Of a stretch of 64,000 bases of DNA, positions 23,394-34,160 are shown piece after piece. Position 1 is the first letter of the stretch. Each line of letters opens with the position of its first letter. The position numbers and the translations under genes were made by a program. A model generated the notes under the pieces. The model saw nothing but the letters and a program-made list of their open reading frames with translations. It did not search any database and was not told the origin of the DNA. The DNA comes from Cervus elaphus. Taxonomy: Eukaryota; Chordata; Mammalia; Artiodactyla; Cervidae. Where the stretch lies: NCBI RefSeq assembly GCF_910594005.1, contig NC_057826.1:79217163-79281162 (forward strand), given 5' to 3'.

Positions 23394-23707
23394 CAAAAAC
23401 CACTCAGTTGTGTCTGACTCTTTGCAACCCCAAGGACTATACTATAGTCCATGAAATTCTCCAGGCCAGAATACTGGAGTGGGTAGCCTTTCCCTTCTCC
23501 AGGGGACCTTCCCAATCCAGGGATCAAACCCAGGTCTCCCGCATTGCAGGCAGATTCTTTACCAGCTGAACCACAAGGGAAGCCCAAGAATACTGGAGTG
23601 GGTAGCCTATCCCTTCTTCAGGGGATCTTCCTGACCCAGGAATTGAACTGGGGTCTCCTGCCTGCATTGCAGGCAGATTCTTTACCAGCTGAGCTATGAG
23701 GGAAGCC
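23394..23707 (-). mobile_element. Composite Bov-tA (full unit plus head half)
   Basis: On the minus strand a 122-bp Bov-tA head half (23707-23586) is followed directly by a full Bov-tA (23585-23394). Both carry the subgroup word 'gaatactggagtgggtagcc' (plus-strand spelling). Copies of 'gttacttgtgaaag' flank the whole unit, near 23380-23393 and 23709-23722. That indicates one insertion of a dimeric element rather than two events. Confidence 0.85.
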
Positions 23708-23722
23708 TGTTACTTGTGAAAG

Positions 23723-23946
23723 ACAAGAAAGAAAGAAAAGAAAGTGAAGTCCTCAGTTGTATCCGACTCTTTGTGACCCCATGGACTGTAGTCTACCAGG
23801 CTCTTCAGTCCATGGAATATTCCAGGCAAGAGTACTCGAGTGGGTTGCCATTTCCTTCTCCAGGGGATCTTCTTGACCCAGGGATTGAACCCCGGTCTCC
23901 CTCATTGCAGGCAAACACTTTACCGTCTGAGCCACCAGGGAAGCCC
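23723..23946 (-). mobile_element. Bov-tA SINE with AAAG-rich tail
   Basis: A tail of 'aagaaagaaagaaaag' is followed by 'gtatccgactctttgtgacc' and ends 'gagccaccagggaagccc'. This is a full-length minus-strand copy placed directly after the composite unit. Confidence 0.88.
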
Positions 23947-24402
23947 GTTAACATCAAAGTGTACTTCAAAATAGGAGAGAAAAGGATCATTTCACAATGT
24001 TAAAGGGATCCATTTATGCAGTAGATATAACAACTCTAAATTATATGAGTCTAAAAACTTTACAAAAAATGGAAATAAAAACCATAAAACTATTTAAATT
24101 ATAAACTAAAATGTAAGTAAATATCAAATCACAGGATGGTAAACTGTCTTAAAAATTATGTGAAGACAGAATCTATAAAATCGAGATTTGAATTCTTAAA
24201 TATTTGAACTTTGGTATATTAAAAAATAACCAGAGACATAAGAGGAAAAATGATAAATTAGAAAAAAATATATATGAACAGCAAAAAAATCTGTGAGAAA
24301 AGTCTAGGGACATCACCAAATTAAAGCATTTGTCATTCTGGGAAGAACAGTTTCAAACTGAAGGTTTGTACCTGACTCCATCCAAGGCAAACAGTGGGGT
24401 TA

Positions 24403-25091
24403 GAGGCATACCTCAGAGATAATGTTCAGTTCCCGGCCATTGCAGTAAAGCGAGCATCACGAGAGTACACAAGTTTTTTGGTTTCCCAGTGCGTGTAAAA
24501 TCACATTCACACTGTACTGTAGTCCATTATGTGTTCAATTCATATGTGCTAAGTCACTTCAGCTGTGTCTGACTCTTTGCGACCCCGTGGACTGTAGCCT
24601 ACCAGGCTCCCCTGTCCATAGGATTCTCCAGGCAAGAATACTGGAGTGGGTTGCTATGCCCTCCTCCAGGGGATCTTCCCAACCAAGGGATCAAACCCAC
24701 TTCTCTTATGTCTCCTGCATTGGCAGGTGGGATCTTCACCACTAGTGCCATGTGGGAAGTCCATGTGTGCGACTGCATTATGTAAAAAAAAAAAAAAATA
24801 CAACTTACATACCTTAATTAAAAGTACTTTATTGCTAAAAAATGCTAACCATCATCTGAGCCTTCAGCAAGCTGTAATCAAAGATCACTAATCACAGATC
24901 CTATAACAAATATAATAACAATGAAAATTTTTGAAATATGAGAATTATCAAAATGCGACACGGACACAGAGTAAACAAATATTGTTGGAAAAATGGTACC
25001 AATAGACTTGCTTGTTGCAGGGTTGCCAGAAGACTTCGATTTGTATAAAAAACACAGCATCTGCGAAGCACAATAAAACAAGGTGTGACCT
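24403..25091. mobile_element. Non-autonomous Tigger1-like DNA transposon, split by Bov-tA
   Basis: The left end 'gaggcatacctcagaga' and right end 'gcacaataaaacaaggtg' are the Tigger1 terminal repeats. Internal words 'ccttaattaaaagtacttta' and 'atctgagccttcagcaag' jump straight to 'gatcactaatcacagatcc', so the transposase gene is deleted. The Bov-tA at 24547-24762 interrupts it. TA dinucleotides flank it at 24401 and 25091. Confidence 0.85.
24547..24762 (-). mobile_element. Bov-tA SINE inside a Tigger element
   Basis: 'taagtcacttcagctgtgtc', 'gagtgggttgctatgccctc' and 'gtgccatgtgggaagtcc' on the reverse strand. The similar words 'tcatatgtgc' and 'tccatgtgtgc' flank it. Confidence 0.88.
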
Positions 25092-25179
25092 AAATGTAAG
25101 GCCAGAAACTATAAAGCTCTTAGAAGGCAGAATACTCTTTGACATAAATCACAGCAAGATCCTCTATGACCCACCTTCT

Positions 25180-25873
25180 CAGTTCAGTTCAGTCACTCAG
25201 TCGTGTCCAACTCTTTGCGACCCCATGAATCGCAGGACACCAGGCCTCCCTGTCCATCACCAGCTCCCGGAGTTTACTCAAACTCATGCCCATCAAGTTG
25301 GTGATGCCATTTAGCCATCTCATCCTCTGTCGTCCCCTTTGCCTCCTGCCCCCAACCCCTCCCAGCATCAGGGTCTTTTCCAATGAGTCAAACCTTCGCA
25401 TGAGGTGGCCAAAGTATTGGAGTTTCAGCTTCAGCATCAGTCCTTCCAATGAACACCCAGGACTGATCTCCTTTAGGATGGACTGGTTGGATCTCCTTGC
25501 AGTCCAAGGGACTCTCAAGAGTCTTCTCCAACACCACAGTTCAAAAGCATCAATTCTTTGGTGCTCAGCTTTCTTCACCGTCCAACTCTCACATCCATAC
25601 ATGACCACTGGAAAAATCATAGCCTTGACTAGACGGACCTTTGTTGACAACGCAATGTCTCTGCTTTTTAATATGCTGTCTAGGTTGGTCATAACTTTCC
25701 TTCCAAGGAGTAAGCGTCTTTTAATTTCATGGCTGCAATCACCATCTGCAGTGATTTTGGAGCCCAGAAAAATAAAGTCAGCCATTGTTTCCACTATTTC
25801 CCCATCTATCTGCCATGAAGTAATGAGACCGAATGCCATGATCTTAGTTTTCTGAATGTTGAGCTTTAAAGCC
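25180..25873 (-). mobile_element. BovB LINE, 5'-truncated, inside an L1
   Basis: The reverse 3' end 'tcagttcagttcagtcactc' starts at 25180. The minus-strand frame 25875-25189 (228 codons) covers the C-terminal part of the BovB protein downstream of the YADD motif and is unbroken over its whole length. No catalytic motif is included, so it is non-functional alone. Truncation lies at 'gaatgttgagctttaa'. No clear target duplication was seen. Confidence 0.92.
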
Positions 25874-25984
25874 AAGAAGACCTACAGAGGCTAATAAACA
25901 CAGGAAAAGATGCTCAACATCGCTCATTATTAGAGAAATGCTAATCAAAACTGCAATGAGGTATCACCTCACATCGGTCAGAAT

Positions 25985-26198
25985 AGGCAAGTAAGTAAGT
26001 GAAGTCATTCAGTCATGTCCGACTCTTTGCGACCCCACGGACTGTAGCCTACCAGGCTCCTCCGTCCATGGGATTTTCCAGGCAAGAGTACTGGAATGGG
26101 TTGCCATTTCCTTCTCCAGGAGATCTTCCCCACCCAGGGATAGAACCCGGGTCTCCCACATTGTAGACAGATGCTTTACTGTCTGAGCCACCAGGGAA
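25985..26198 (-). mobile_element. Bov-tA SINE inside an L1
   Basis: 'cattcagtcatgtccgactc' to 'gagccaccagggaa' with a 'gtaagtaagt' tail. The flanking 'gtcagaat' occurs on both sides (25977-25984 and 26199-26206), so it inserted into intact L1 sequence. Confidence 0.9.
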
Positions 26199-26770
26199 GT
26201 CAGAATGGATAGCATCAAAAAATCTACAAACAATAACTGCTAGAAATAGTGTGGTAAAAAGGGAACTTTCTTGCATTGTTGGTGGGAATGTAAATTGATG
26301 CAGTCACTATGGAGAACAGTATGGAGACTCCTTAAAAGACTAGGAATAAAACAATCGTATGACCCAACAATCCCACTCCTGGGCATATATCCTGAGAAAA
26401 CCAGAATTGAAAGAGACCCATGTACCCAATGTTCATTGCAGCACTATTTACAATAGCCAGGACATGGAAACAACCTAGATGTCCATCAACAGATGAATGG
26501 ATAAAGAAGCTGTGGTCCATGTACACAGTGGAATATTACTCAGCCATAAATGGAACACATTTGAGTTAGTTCTAATGAGGCAGATGAACTACTGTCCATT
26601 ATACAGAGTGAAATAAGTCAGAGAAAAACAGATATTGTGTATTAATGCATATACAGGGAATCTAGAAGGATGGTACTGATGAACTTATCTGAAGGACAGC
26701 AGCGGAGACAGAGACATAGAGAAAAGCCTTGTGGACATAGTAGGGGAAGGAGAGGGTGGGAAGTTTTGAG

Positions 26771-27544
26771 ACAGTGTGTTATGCAGCAAAAGTTAAGCAG
26801 GGCATCTTGCCAGAAAAAGCTTTCTGACTATCCCCAAATTATATAATGAACAGGATGATGATACATGAGAGAAAATAAGCATATCCCTTTCTTAGACCCC
26901 TATATCCCTAGGGGCTTAGAATAAACATGTAATTAGCTGAAATGCTTTCTTACAGTCATCACAAAAGCGCATTTTAGAGGTAGAGGTGAGCCAGAGATTC
27001 TCTTGATTACTTGGAGTATGGGTTGGACTTTCTAGAACCACTCAAAGCCCTCCAGTATATTTCAGGCTGGTCTCTCCCCCACAGCTCTCTGTGGGGTCTC
27101 TGTGGGTCTCTTCATCTGCAGCTCTACAAATTTTCTTTTAGGATGGGAAGAGCTAACTAAATACAGGAGAGACTTAAAATCATTCATCAGAATGAAGGGA
27201 AAACTATAACTTCTTTTTTATATTTATTTTTATTACATCTTTTAAAAATTTATGCTTTTGTTTAAAAAATTTTATACACAAAATATATTAGCATAGTACT
27301 ATAGGCACACAATTTTAAAATTTATAAATGCTCAAAATAACTTTTATAGATAGCATTATAGACATCTGGAGACCCCTAGTATAGACATACCTCTAAATTT
27401 CTGAATGTCAGACATGGCAGGACACAGAAAATGTAGTTCAGCTCTAATCCTTCTTGAAGGAAAGTCTCAGTTCCTACACCCCTCAGATCCCACCCTTCCA
27501 CGCTCCTTCCCAGGAAACTTCTTCTAATGGGTCTTGGAGCTTAT
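26771..27544. other. Unassigned sequence
   Basis: No gene or repeat family was recognised. 27200-27360 is very AT-rich. Confidence 0.4.
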
Positions 27545-27700
27545 TCTCCAACAGTAATTAATTGAGCACTTGTTCTGTGCCAGAGCTAGTTCCTGGGTAT
27601 ATGAACAGTTCCTGGGTATACAATGAACAAAAATAGTTCCTGGGTATATAATGAACAAGAGTCCTAGGCTCTACCCTAAGGGAACCTGCAAACTGTTTTA
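27545..27700 (-). repeat. L2/MIR-type tail, antisense, with a local triplication
   Basis: 'ttgagcacttgttctgtgcc' and 'ctctaccctaagggaacctg' fit reversed L2. Inside, 'agttcctgggtata' is repeated three times at 27588, 27607 and 27635. Confidence 0.5.
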
Positions 27701-27704
27701 GTAT

Positions 27705-28080
27705 TTGGGGGCTGCTATAACAGAATACAATAGAATGGGTGGCTTATGAACAATAGGAATTTATTTCCCACAGTTCTAGAGGTAGGAATTTCAAGATCAA
27801 GGCTCCAGAATATTCAATATCTGGTAAAGGCCTGGTTCCTGGTTCATGGATAGCTGTCTTGCTGTGTCTTCACATGGCAGAGGGCAGAGAAAAGTAAGGA
27901 CTCTGTTCACTCTTTTAAGATACTAATTCATTCATTAGGGCCCCATCCTCACAACCTCATCTAATCTTAATTACTTGCCCAAAGCCTCACCTATTAATAC
28001 TGTTACCTTGGAAAGTCGGGTTTCAACACATGAATTTGGGCGTCAGGGGGACACAAGCACTGATTCTATGGCACAAATTC
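27705..28080 (-). repeat. MaLR LTR (MLT1 type)
   Basis: 'gggctgctataacagaatac', 'aggaatttatttcccacag', 'attagggccccatcctcaca' and 'caacacatgaatttgggcg' follow the reversed MLT1-type LTR nearly end to end. It looks like a solo LTR; no internal region is adjacent. Confidence 0.65.
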
Positions 28081-28483
28081 TCTCGTCACAAAACCCCATG
28101 TCTCTTCCTGGGAAAAGATAATATATCCACCTCTGTGAAGCAGAACCCCAGCTCTCATCCCTGATCTGGAAAGGGCAGAACACTGTATGGTTGCCATAGA
28201 AAACTCAGATCCGTGTTGATGCATTCATGAATCAGCAAACAGCTGTGGAGAGAAAAAAGAGAAAACCCCAAGGGATGTTTCCTGAAAGAGAAAGACAAAA
28301 ACATTCTCCCTGTCTGACTTTGCCTCACTCCACCACTAACACCAGCCTTTCCCGAGTCACAGCTGGATGAAGAAGGCAAGTAGGGGAGAGCTTTAAGAGT
28401 GACAGGACAAGAAAAGACTCTATCGCCCCCTCCCATTCCTTTCTTCCCTCACAGGAGGGTGATGCCAGAGGAGGTCACTGGGC
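28081..28483. other. Unassigned sequence
   Basis: About 0.4 kb, nothing recognised. A 93-codon minus-strand frame (28436-28155) has no known domain. Confidence 0.4.
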
Positions 28484-28716
28484 ACTGCAGCACACCAGGC
28501 TCCTCTGTCCTCCACTTTCTCCCGGAGTTGGCTCAAATTCATGTCCAGTGACTCAGTGATGCTATCTAACCATCTCATCCTCTGCCACTCCCTTCTCCTT
28601 TTACCTTCAATTTTTCCCAGCATCAGGGTCTTTCTCAATGAGTCAGCTGTTCACATCAGGTGGCCAAAGTATTGGAGCTTCAACTTCAGCAACAGACCTT
28701 CCAATGAATATTCAGG
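28484..28716 (-). mobile_element. BovB fragment, both ends missing
   Basis: 'actgcagcacaccaggctcc', 'gatgctatctaaccatctca' and 'ccaaagtattggagcttcaa' match reversed BovB near its 3' end. The final ~50 bp tail is absent, so later loss has removed the 3' end. Confidence 0.85.
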
Positions 28717-28954
28717 CATTATTTTACTGTCACTGTTTTTGAAACACTTCACCACTTTCTTCCCTCTCTTCCATACTTTTCCCCGCTATTACTTTCTTTC
28801 TTCTTTGCTGTCCCTCAAACCCAAAGCTGTGCCAAGAATGGAAGAAGGAAAAAGTATGCTTTTATAAGATGTGCTTCATGAGTGTTGGCAGGAAGAGACA
28901 AATGATTTTTTTAAGTTGGTATATTTGTCTTTTTATTATTGAGCTGTAAGAGGG

Positions 28955-29138
28955 TTTTAAAAAAATATTTATTTATTTGGTTATACCAGGTCTTAGTTGC
29001 AACATCTAGGATCTTTGTTGTGGCTTCAAACTCCTAGGTGCTGCATGTGGGATGTAGTTCCCTGACCAGGGATTGAACCAGGGCCCCCCTGCATTAGGAG
29101 CTGGACATCTTAGCTACTGGACCACCAGGGAAGTCCTG
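28955..29138 (-). mobile_element. CHR-2-type SINE
   Basis: 'ccaggtcttagttgcaacat', 'ccctgaccagggattgaacc' and 'tggaccaccagggaagtcc' on the reverse strand. The similar words 'gacaaatgattttttt' (about 28899) and 'gacaaataattttatt' (about 29141) may be its target duplication. Confidence 0.85.
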
Positions 29139-29439
29139 AGACAAATAATTTTATTTCCTTTTCTTCCTATGGGCCAAGGGAAGTAAACAGAAGAGGAGAG
29201 GTGACTTTTTATCACGTTATTTAACTACTGTTAACTTTACGTGATGGCTTTTAAGTTACAAGCTATCAAGGAGAAGAGTAAACACAACCCAAGGACTTTG
29301 CATCCTCTTCTGGGTAAAGATTTGTGCATTTTCAGTTGATGCAGAGTAGTTGCATCATGTTAGGTGGAAATATGACTTTGTCATTATTTTCATATATTTA
29401 AAGATTAAGGAGATGTGTATGGATGCCAAGTTGATAAAG
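29139..29439. other. Unassigned sequence
   Basis: About 0.3 kb, nothing recognised. Confidence 0.35.
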
Positions 29440-29790
29440 GGAGGGCTTGTGATGGTTAGTTTTATGAGTCAGCTCGGCTGGGCCACAGTTCCCAGATACC
29501 TGGTCAAATATTATTCTGGATGTTTCTACAAAAGTGTTTTTTGGATGAGATTACAGTTAAATTGGTGAGCTTTGAGTAAAGCAGATTACCCTCCATAATA
29601 TGGGTGGGACTTGGCCAGTCAGTTGAAAAGCTTGATAGCAAAGACTTCCCTTAAGCAAGAAATAACTCTACCAACAAATGGCCTTTGCACATAAACTGCA
29701 ACTCTTCCTTGGAGCCTGATAGCCTATCAGATCAGAATTTGGATTCATGATCCTGTGAGTCAGTTCCTTAAAATAAATCTCTCTGATGTA
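29440..29790 (+). repeat. ERVL LTR (MLT2 type)
   Basis: 'gtgatggttagttttatgag', 'ctggtcaaatattattctgg', 'aaagcagattaccctccata' and 'ttccttaaaataaatctctc' follow the MLT2-type LTR from its start to near the polyadenylation region. The far 3' end is missing. It is the upstream candidate LTR for the ERVL remnant at 33.4 kb. Confidence 0.65.
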
Positions 29791-30837
29791 CTTGGCAAGA
29801 TGCATGAACAATTTCTGAAAGCTCCATACTTGTGTGAGCTGCCCTGCAGTCTGCACTGGGCTGTTGGGTGCCCAACTGTCTTCACCAAAGGAGACAGGAC
29901 TGTAAGCCTGGAGTCTCATGGAAAGAAGGTAAGATAGTTCAGTCCTCAACCCCATCTGATTGCTGCTTTGCCAGCCAAATGCTACAAATAATCTTTCAAG
30001 TCAAGTCTCTTGCTTATCTATTACAATTCTATCATATTTCACCATTTGCTAAACCATTTTGGAATTTTTAAAAAGGAATTAATAAAAACATGAAAATATT
30101 TTGGAAGACGTTGCCAACATAGAAATCCAATAAAAAGATCAACTCTCAATTTGCAGAAGTTTACAAAAAGAATAACTTGAGAACAAAAGGAGTAGAATTC
30201 TTTTTTTTTTTTAAAAGAAGGAAAAAACCAGAATTGTCCAAAAAAATGTCATACACTGAAAATCACATCAGCAGAGTCTCTGGAAAAGTAAGTATCAAAA
30301 GAAATTCTGAGACACAGCTTCTTCAACATTTTCAACTACAGGGAAAGATGAACCGACACATTTCCAAACAAGAACCTTTGGGTGGTGTTCACAGGAACAA
30401 GGCCTCAGGCTGAGCTCTAGATTTCCCGCTGCTCATTAGCAATTAGTTGGAGGTAGGGGGGGGGGGGGGGGGGGGAGAGGGGGAGTTGCAGGTAGCATCT
30501 TCCCCTGAAGACTGAGTTGAAAGGTGTGACTTAAAAGTGACACATTATATCTGGTTTTCATTTTTGCAGGAAGGTAGCAGACTCTTTGTACTGTCTAAAC
30601 TCAACCCACAGCCTTATGCCAAGGGACTCAAAGAAGCACCATAGAATACTAAAGGTTGTAGTTAGATAACATACTTTGGTATCTAGTTATTTTTATTGAA
30701 GAGAATGTATAGTAACTTCCAAATACCACCAGAAAAGTAACTGATTTTGCTTTAAATGTTGCAATCAGTAAGGCCTCAAAGCAAATAAAGCAACCTAAAA
30801 GAGACGAAATAATGGGGGATGGAGAGGAACTAATTCT
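29791..30837. other. Unassigned sequence with a G20 tract
   Basis: About 1 kb with no recognised gene or repeat. It includes a T11 run at about 30201 and an uninterrupted G20 run at 30456-30475, followed by 'agagggggag'. If the LTR at 29440 belongs to a provirus, this could be decayed internal sequence, but I cannot show that. Confidence 0.4.
30456..30475 (+). repeat. G20 homopolymer
   Basis: Twenty uninterrupted G bases followed by 'agagggggag', giving further G runs within 12 bases. The sequence could form a G-quadruplex; its length may also be an assembly or cloning artefact. Confidence 0.9.
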
Positions 30838-30992
30838 TTTTTTTAATTAATTAATTTATTTGTCTGCGTCAGGTCTTAGTTGAGGGGTTGCAGCAGGGGC
30901 TTAGTAACCTTAGTTCCCTAACCAGGGATTGAACCTGCGTCCCCTGCATTGCAAGGCAGATTCTTAACCACTGGACCATCAGGGAAGCCCCT
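30838..30992 (-). mobile_element. CHR-2-type SINE
   Basis: 'caggtcttagttgagg', 'aaccagggattgaacctgcg' and 'ccactggaccatcagggaag' on the reverse strand, with a reversed A/T-rich tail 'ttaattaattaatttattt'. Shortened internally. Confidence 0.85.
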
Positions 30993-31539
30993 CAGATTCT
31001 TAAGAACAGGAAAATTTAAGGAAAGAGACAAGCTATGAAAGAGACCCAAAAGTCAATGTTGCTTATCTTCTTAAAACGAGGTGCCCCAGACTGCAATTAA
31101 TGCAGTAGTTTTGAATTAGGAATGATTTATGTGGTACCCCTCCCACTGCACATGACTTTGCCTTTAGTAGACAAGAGGCAGGACCAGACTTACATTTTAA
31201 AATGTCAAAAATAAAATGGATCCTTTCTGTTGCTTTTTTTATGCTCCTGGTCTCTCACTTGAGCTAATATTGAGATCAGCATGTTTCCTGAATCAGAAGA
31301 GTGTGTGCTGGCAGTATATCTCTGGGAGAAGATGCCCTCGGCAAGTGTGGGCACAGTGCTGTCATTATCACAGAAGCTGTATCTGGTTATCACCTGTAAC
31401 AACCACAGCCATTAAGATCTGAGTCCAGGATTACCAAACAACTTTGATTATAAGTAACCCCTCTTAGAGCTTTATCTCTAGCAAGATACTAAGCTGATCA
31501 CGGAACCTTATTTTTTTGTTGTAAATCAAGAACTTAGCA
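30993..31539. other. Unassigned sequence
   Basis: About 0.55 kb, nothing recognised. Short overlapping frames at 31205-31422 are anonymous. Confidence 0.4.
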
Positions 31540-32995
31540 TTATGCTTTTATTTTTCTTAAGTGTGTATTTCTATGAATCCCCAATCTGCTATCTTTCTTT
31601 ATTATTTTGATATAAGCCTATAATCCCTTATCTACTACTCTGAAATCCAAAAAATGTTGTTTTTTTCACTTGGCAGCAAAACTTGACATGAACAGATGGA
31701 AGTCTATTTATAGTCTATCCTCGTCAAGAAGAATACTCATATATTTTGCTGCAGAAATGTAATGTGTTTGATTACAAGGTATACTGCATCTGTATATTAT
31801 TGAGATAAAGTTTTTGTCCTTTTTCTGCATGTATTGAGATAATAGTGTGTTTGTCCTTTATGATGCTTTATTGTGAATTATACTGATGATTTCATAATGT
31901 TAAACCTAATTTACTTGTAACATATTATTTTTAATATCTTGCTGGATTTGGTTTCCTAATATTTCACTTTGGATTTTTATATCTGTGTTCATGAGAGATT
32001 AGCCTGAAATCTACTTTTGTAATATTTCTGTCAGATTTTGAAATGAAAGTTTATGCTGGCCTTATGAAGTGGATTGGAAAGTGTTCTCTATTTTCTGGAA
32101 GAATCTGTGTAAGATTGGCATTATTTCTTCCATAAATGTTTGGCAAAATTCACAGGCTTAGAGTTTTCTTTGTGGGATTCATTTTTTTATTGTTATGGAG
32201 CTATCCATAATTTTCTATTTCTTCTAACATAAATTTTGATGAATTGTATTTTTATAGGATTTTTTCATTTCATCTAAATTTTTAATGCTATTGGCACAAA
32301 ATTACTTATAATATTTTTCTATTATCTTTCTATTATTTGCAGGATCAATAGAGATGTTTCTTTACATTCCTCATGTTGGTTATTTGCATCCTCTCTCTTC
32401 TGTCAGTCATGTATCAGTATTATTAGCCTTTTCAGAGAACCAAATTTTGGCTTTTTTGTTCCTCTCATTATGCTTGTTTTTTAATCTCATTAATTCCTTT
32501 GATTTATTCTTTTCTTTCATCTACTTCCTTTGAGTTTATTTTGCTGTTCTTATAGTTTCTAAAAATAGATGCTTAGTTCATTTATTTTTCAGCTGTTCTT
32601 CTTTTTGAATAATTCATTTAAAACTAATAAATTTCCCTTTAAGAAGCTTCATTACACAAGTTTTGATATGGACTATTTTATTATTATGCAATTCCAAATA
32701 TTTTCAAATGACCATTATGATTTATTCTTTAACATGAGTTATACGGAAATGTATGCCTTAAGTTCCAAGCATATATGGATTTCTAGTTTGTGTTGTTGGT
32801 GGTTGTTAGTTGAGTTCTAGTATAACTGAACTGAAGAAAAAAATACGCTTGATATGATTTCAATCTTTTTGAGATTTGTTTTATAGTCCTTCGTTCCTGC
32901 CATATATTTTTGCCAGGCTGGTAGTTATTTTCTTTCAGCTCTTTGAAGATATCTGTTCATTATCTTCTAGCTTCCATTTCTTCTGTTGAGAAACC
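31540..32995 (-). repeat. Ancient L1 ORF2, antisense
   Basis: 'gatgctggccttatgaagtg', 'ggaagaatctgtgtaagatt', 'tttcagagaaccaaattttg' and 'gcttgatatgatttcaatc' are the reverse complement of L1 ORF2, in order. The copy is AT-rich, heavily mutated and has no open frame. Confidence 0.55.
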
Positions 32996-33054
32996 AACTC
33001 GCTATTTGGCTGGCAAGGAAACTGATGACATTGGACCATTTCACTCAAAATTTC

Positions 33055-33165
33055 ATCCTGAAAATAAGAATATATGTATAACTGGATCACTTTGCTATAC
33101 AGCAGAAATGAACACAATATTGTAAATCAATTATAGTTCACTTTTTTTACAAAAGAAAAAAATGC
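33055..33165 (+). repeat. Artiodactyl L1 3' tail
   Basis: 'gtataactggatcactttgc', 'aacacaatattgtaaatca' and an A-rich end. It is a short 3' UTR remnant placed head-on to the antisense L1 before it. The ~270 bp after it hold nothing recognised. Confidence 0.65.
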
Positions 33166-33429
33166 ATTGTGATGGTGACTGACATGTGTTCTGGGTAACA
33201 GCTGTGTCTTTCCTGCTCACCATGCCTGCATCAGCCCCGCTAATCAAGAATTCAGGTTCCACATAATGTTATCCCAGGCCAAAAAACCCACTTTATGTCA
33301 AAGAGGGTGTGACAAGAGGCACATGACCACAGGATCTATGGGATCTACCATATGCCATGTCACCCAGAAGCTGCTCATCTAAGAAAGCAGGGTAAGTGTT
33401 TTTTGAAGGCATGCTAAGGAGCCAGCATG

Positions 33430-34160
33430 GAGACAATGAACTGTCTTTGAGGATGCAATGTACATCTTAAATCAATGGTCATTAAACCAATGATGCTGGA
33501 TCCTTACAGATAGAACACATGCATCCAGGAACAAAGTGGGAGGGGTCTAGTTTACCATCACTCCCAGCAACTCCCTTGGGTAATTTTTACTTCTTATCCC
33601 TATGATTTTGATTTCTGCAAGTCTAGAGGTATTGGTTCCCCCGAAAACTGGCTGCTCCCTAGTGACTCTGTTCTCCTCAGGTCCACAGGTCAGCTGGCAA
33701 AGAAAGAAGTTGGGACACTTACAAGAACAATTGATCCTGACCCTCTTGAGGATATAGTTTACTGCTACTTTATAGGGGCAAAGAGAAGTATGTCTGGAAC
33801 TCAGGGAACCATTGAGGCATCTCTTGGTGCTCCTGTGCCCAGACTTAACTGCGAATGGGCAATTAGTATTAACCATGCCTGACAAAGGTGTGACAACCCA
33901 CCTAGGCCTGCAGAAATGCTAGCCAAGAATGAAGGGAATATAGAGTGTTGTAGGTGAATATCTTACGGCATCAGGACCAACTGCAGTTGTGGGTACACAG
34001 ACTGCCCAATTAACTCTCTTCCAAGTTTTCCACATGAATGGTGACTATGTGCTACCTTGAAATATGTGTTGGGATAGAGTGAACATAAAAGAAAACTTAA
34101 GCGGATAGGAGGACAAAAGGGGTGGACTATAAAGGACAATATTGGTGTCTTGCTCAACAA
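33430..34160 (+). pseudogene. ERVL internal remnant (end of pol, dUTPase-like stretch)
   Basis: ERVL elements carry a dUTPase domain near the end of pol. About 60 codons on the plus strand (about 33690-33875) match that segment in order, ending at a TGA. Upstream, 33500-33680 continues the same alignment but with frameshifts and stops. Downstream, similarity fades by 34160. No catalytic set can be confirmed and the frame is broken, so this is a dead endogenous retrovirus fragment. The 112-codon minus-strand frame over it is antisense noise. LTRs of ERVL type lie at 29440-29790 and 35967-36398 in the same orientation. The family call rests on my recognition only. Confidence 0.5.

Larger units (their letters stand above)
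21880..24400 (+). repeat. Ancient L1, ORF1 to start of ORF2, split by SINEs
   Basis: 21880-22800 follows L1 ORF1 ('gaactgaaaaacacaataca', 'aaaagcagccagagggaaaa', 'catccttcaaaattgaagg'). 22800-23280 is the long inter-ORF region. 23330-23390 and 23947-24130 follow the start of ORF2 ('aagcaagacccaatcatatg', 'aaggatcatttcacaatg'). A Bov-tA cluster at 23394-23946 interrupts it. Indels and stops destroy all frames. A20-type runs lie at 22924-22943. Sequence at 24300-24400 is not assigned with confidence. Confidence 0.6.
25092..26770 (+). mobile_element. Artiodactyl L1 ORF2 C-terminal region, interrupted
   Basis: Pieces 25092-25179, 25874-25984 and 26199-26770 follow the ORF2 end and start of the 3' UTR: 'aatcacagcaagatcctcta', 'ggaaaagatgctcaacatc', 'gcattgttggtgggaatg', 'gatgtccatcaacagatg'. 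About 300 bp expected between the first two pieces are absent at the BovB insertion. The element is truncated at both ends. Confidence 0.8.

Noticed and set aside
33547..33885. 112-codon minus-strand frame with several cysteines
   Set aside because: It is antisense to the ERVL dUTPase-like stretch; no matching known protein family was recognised.
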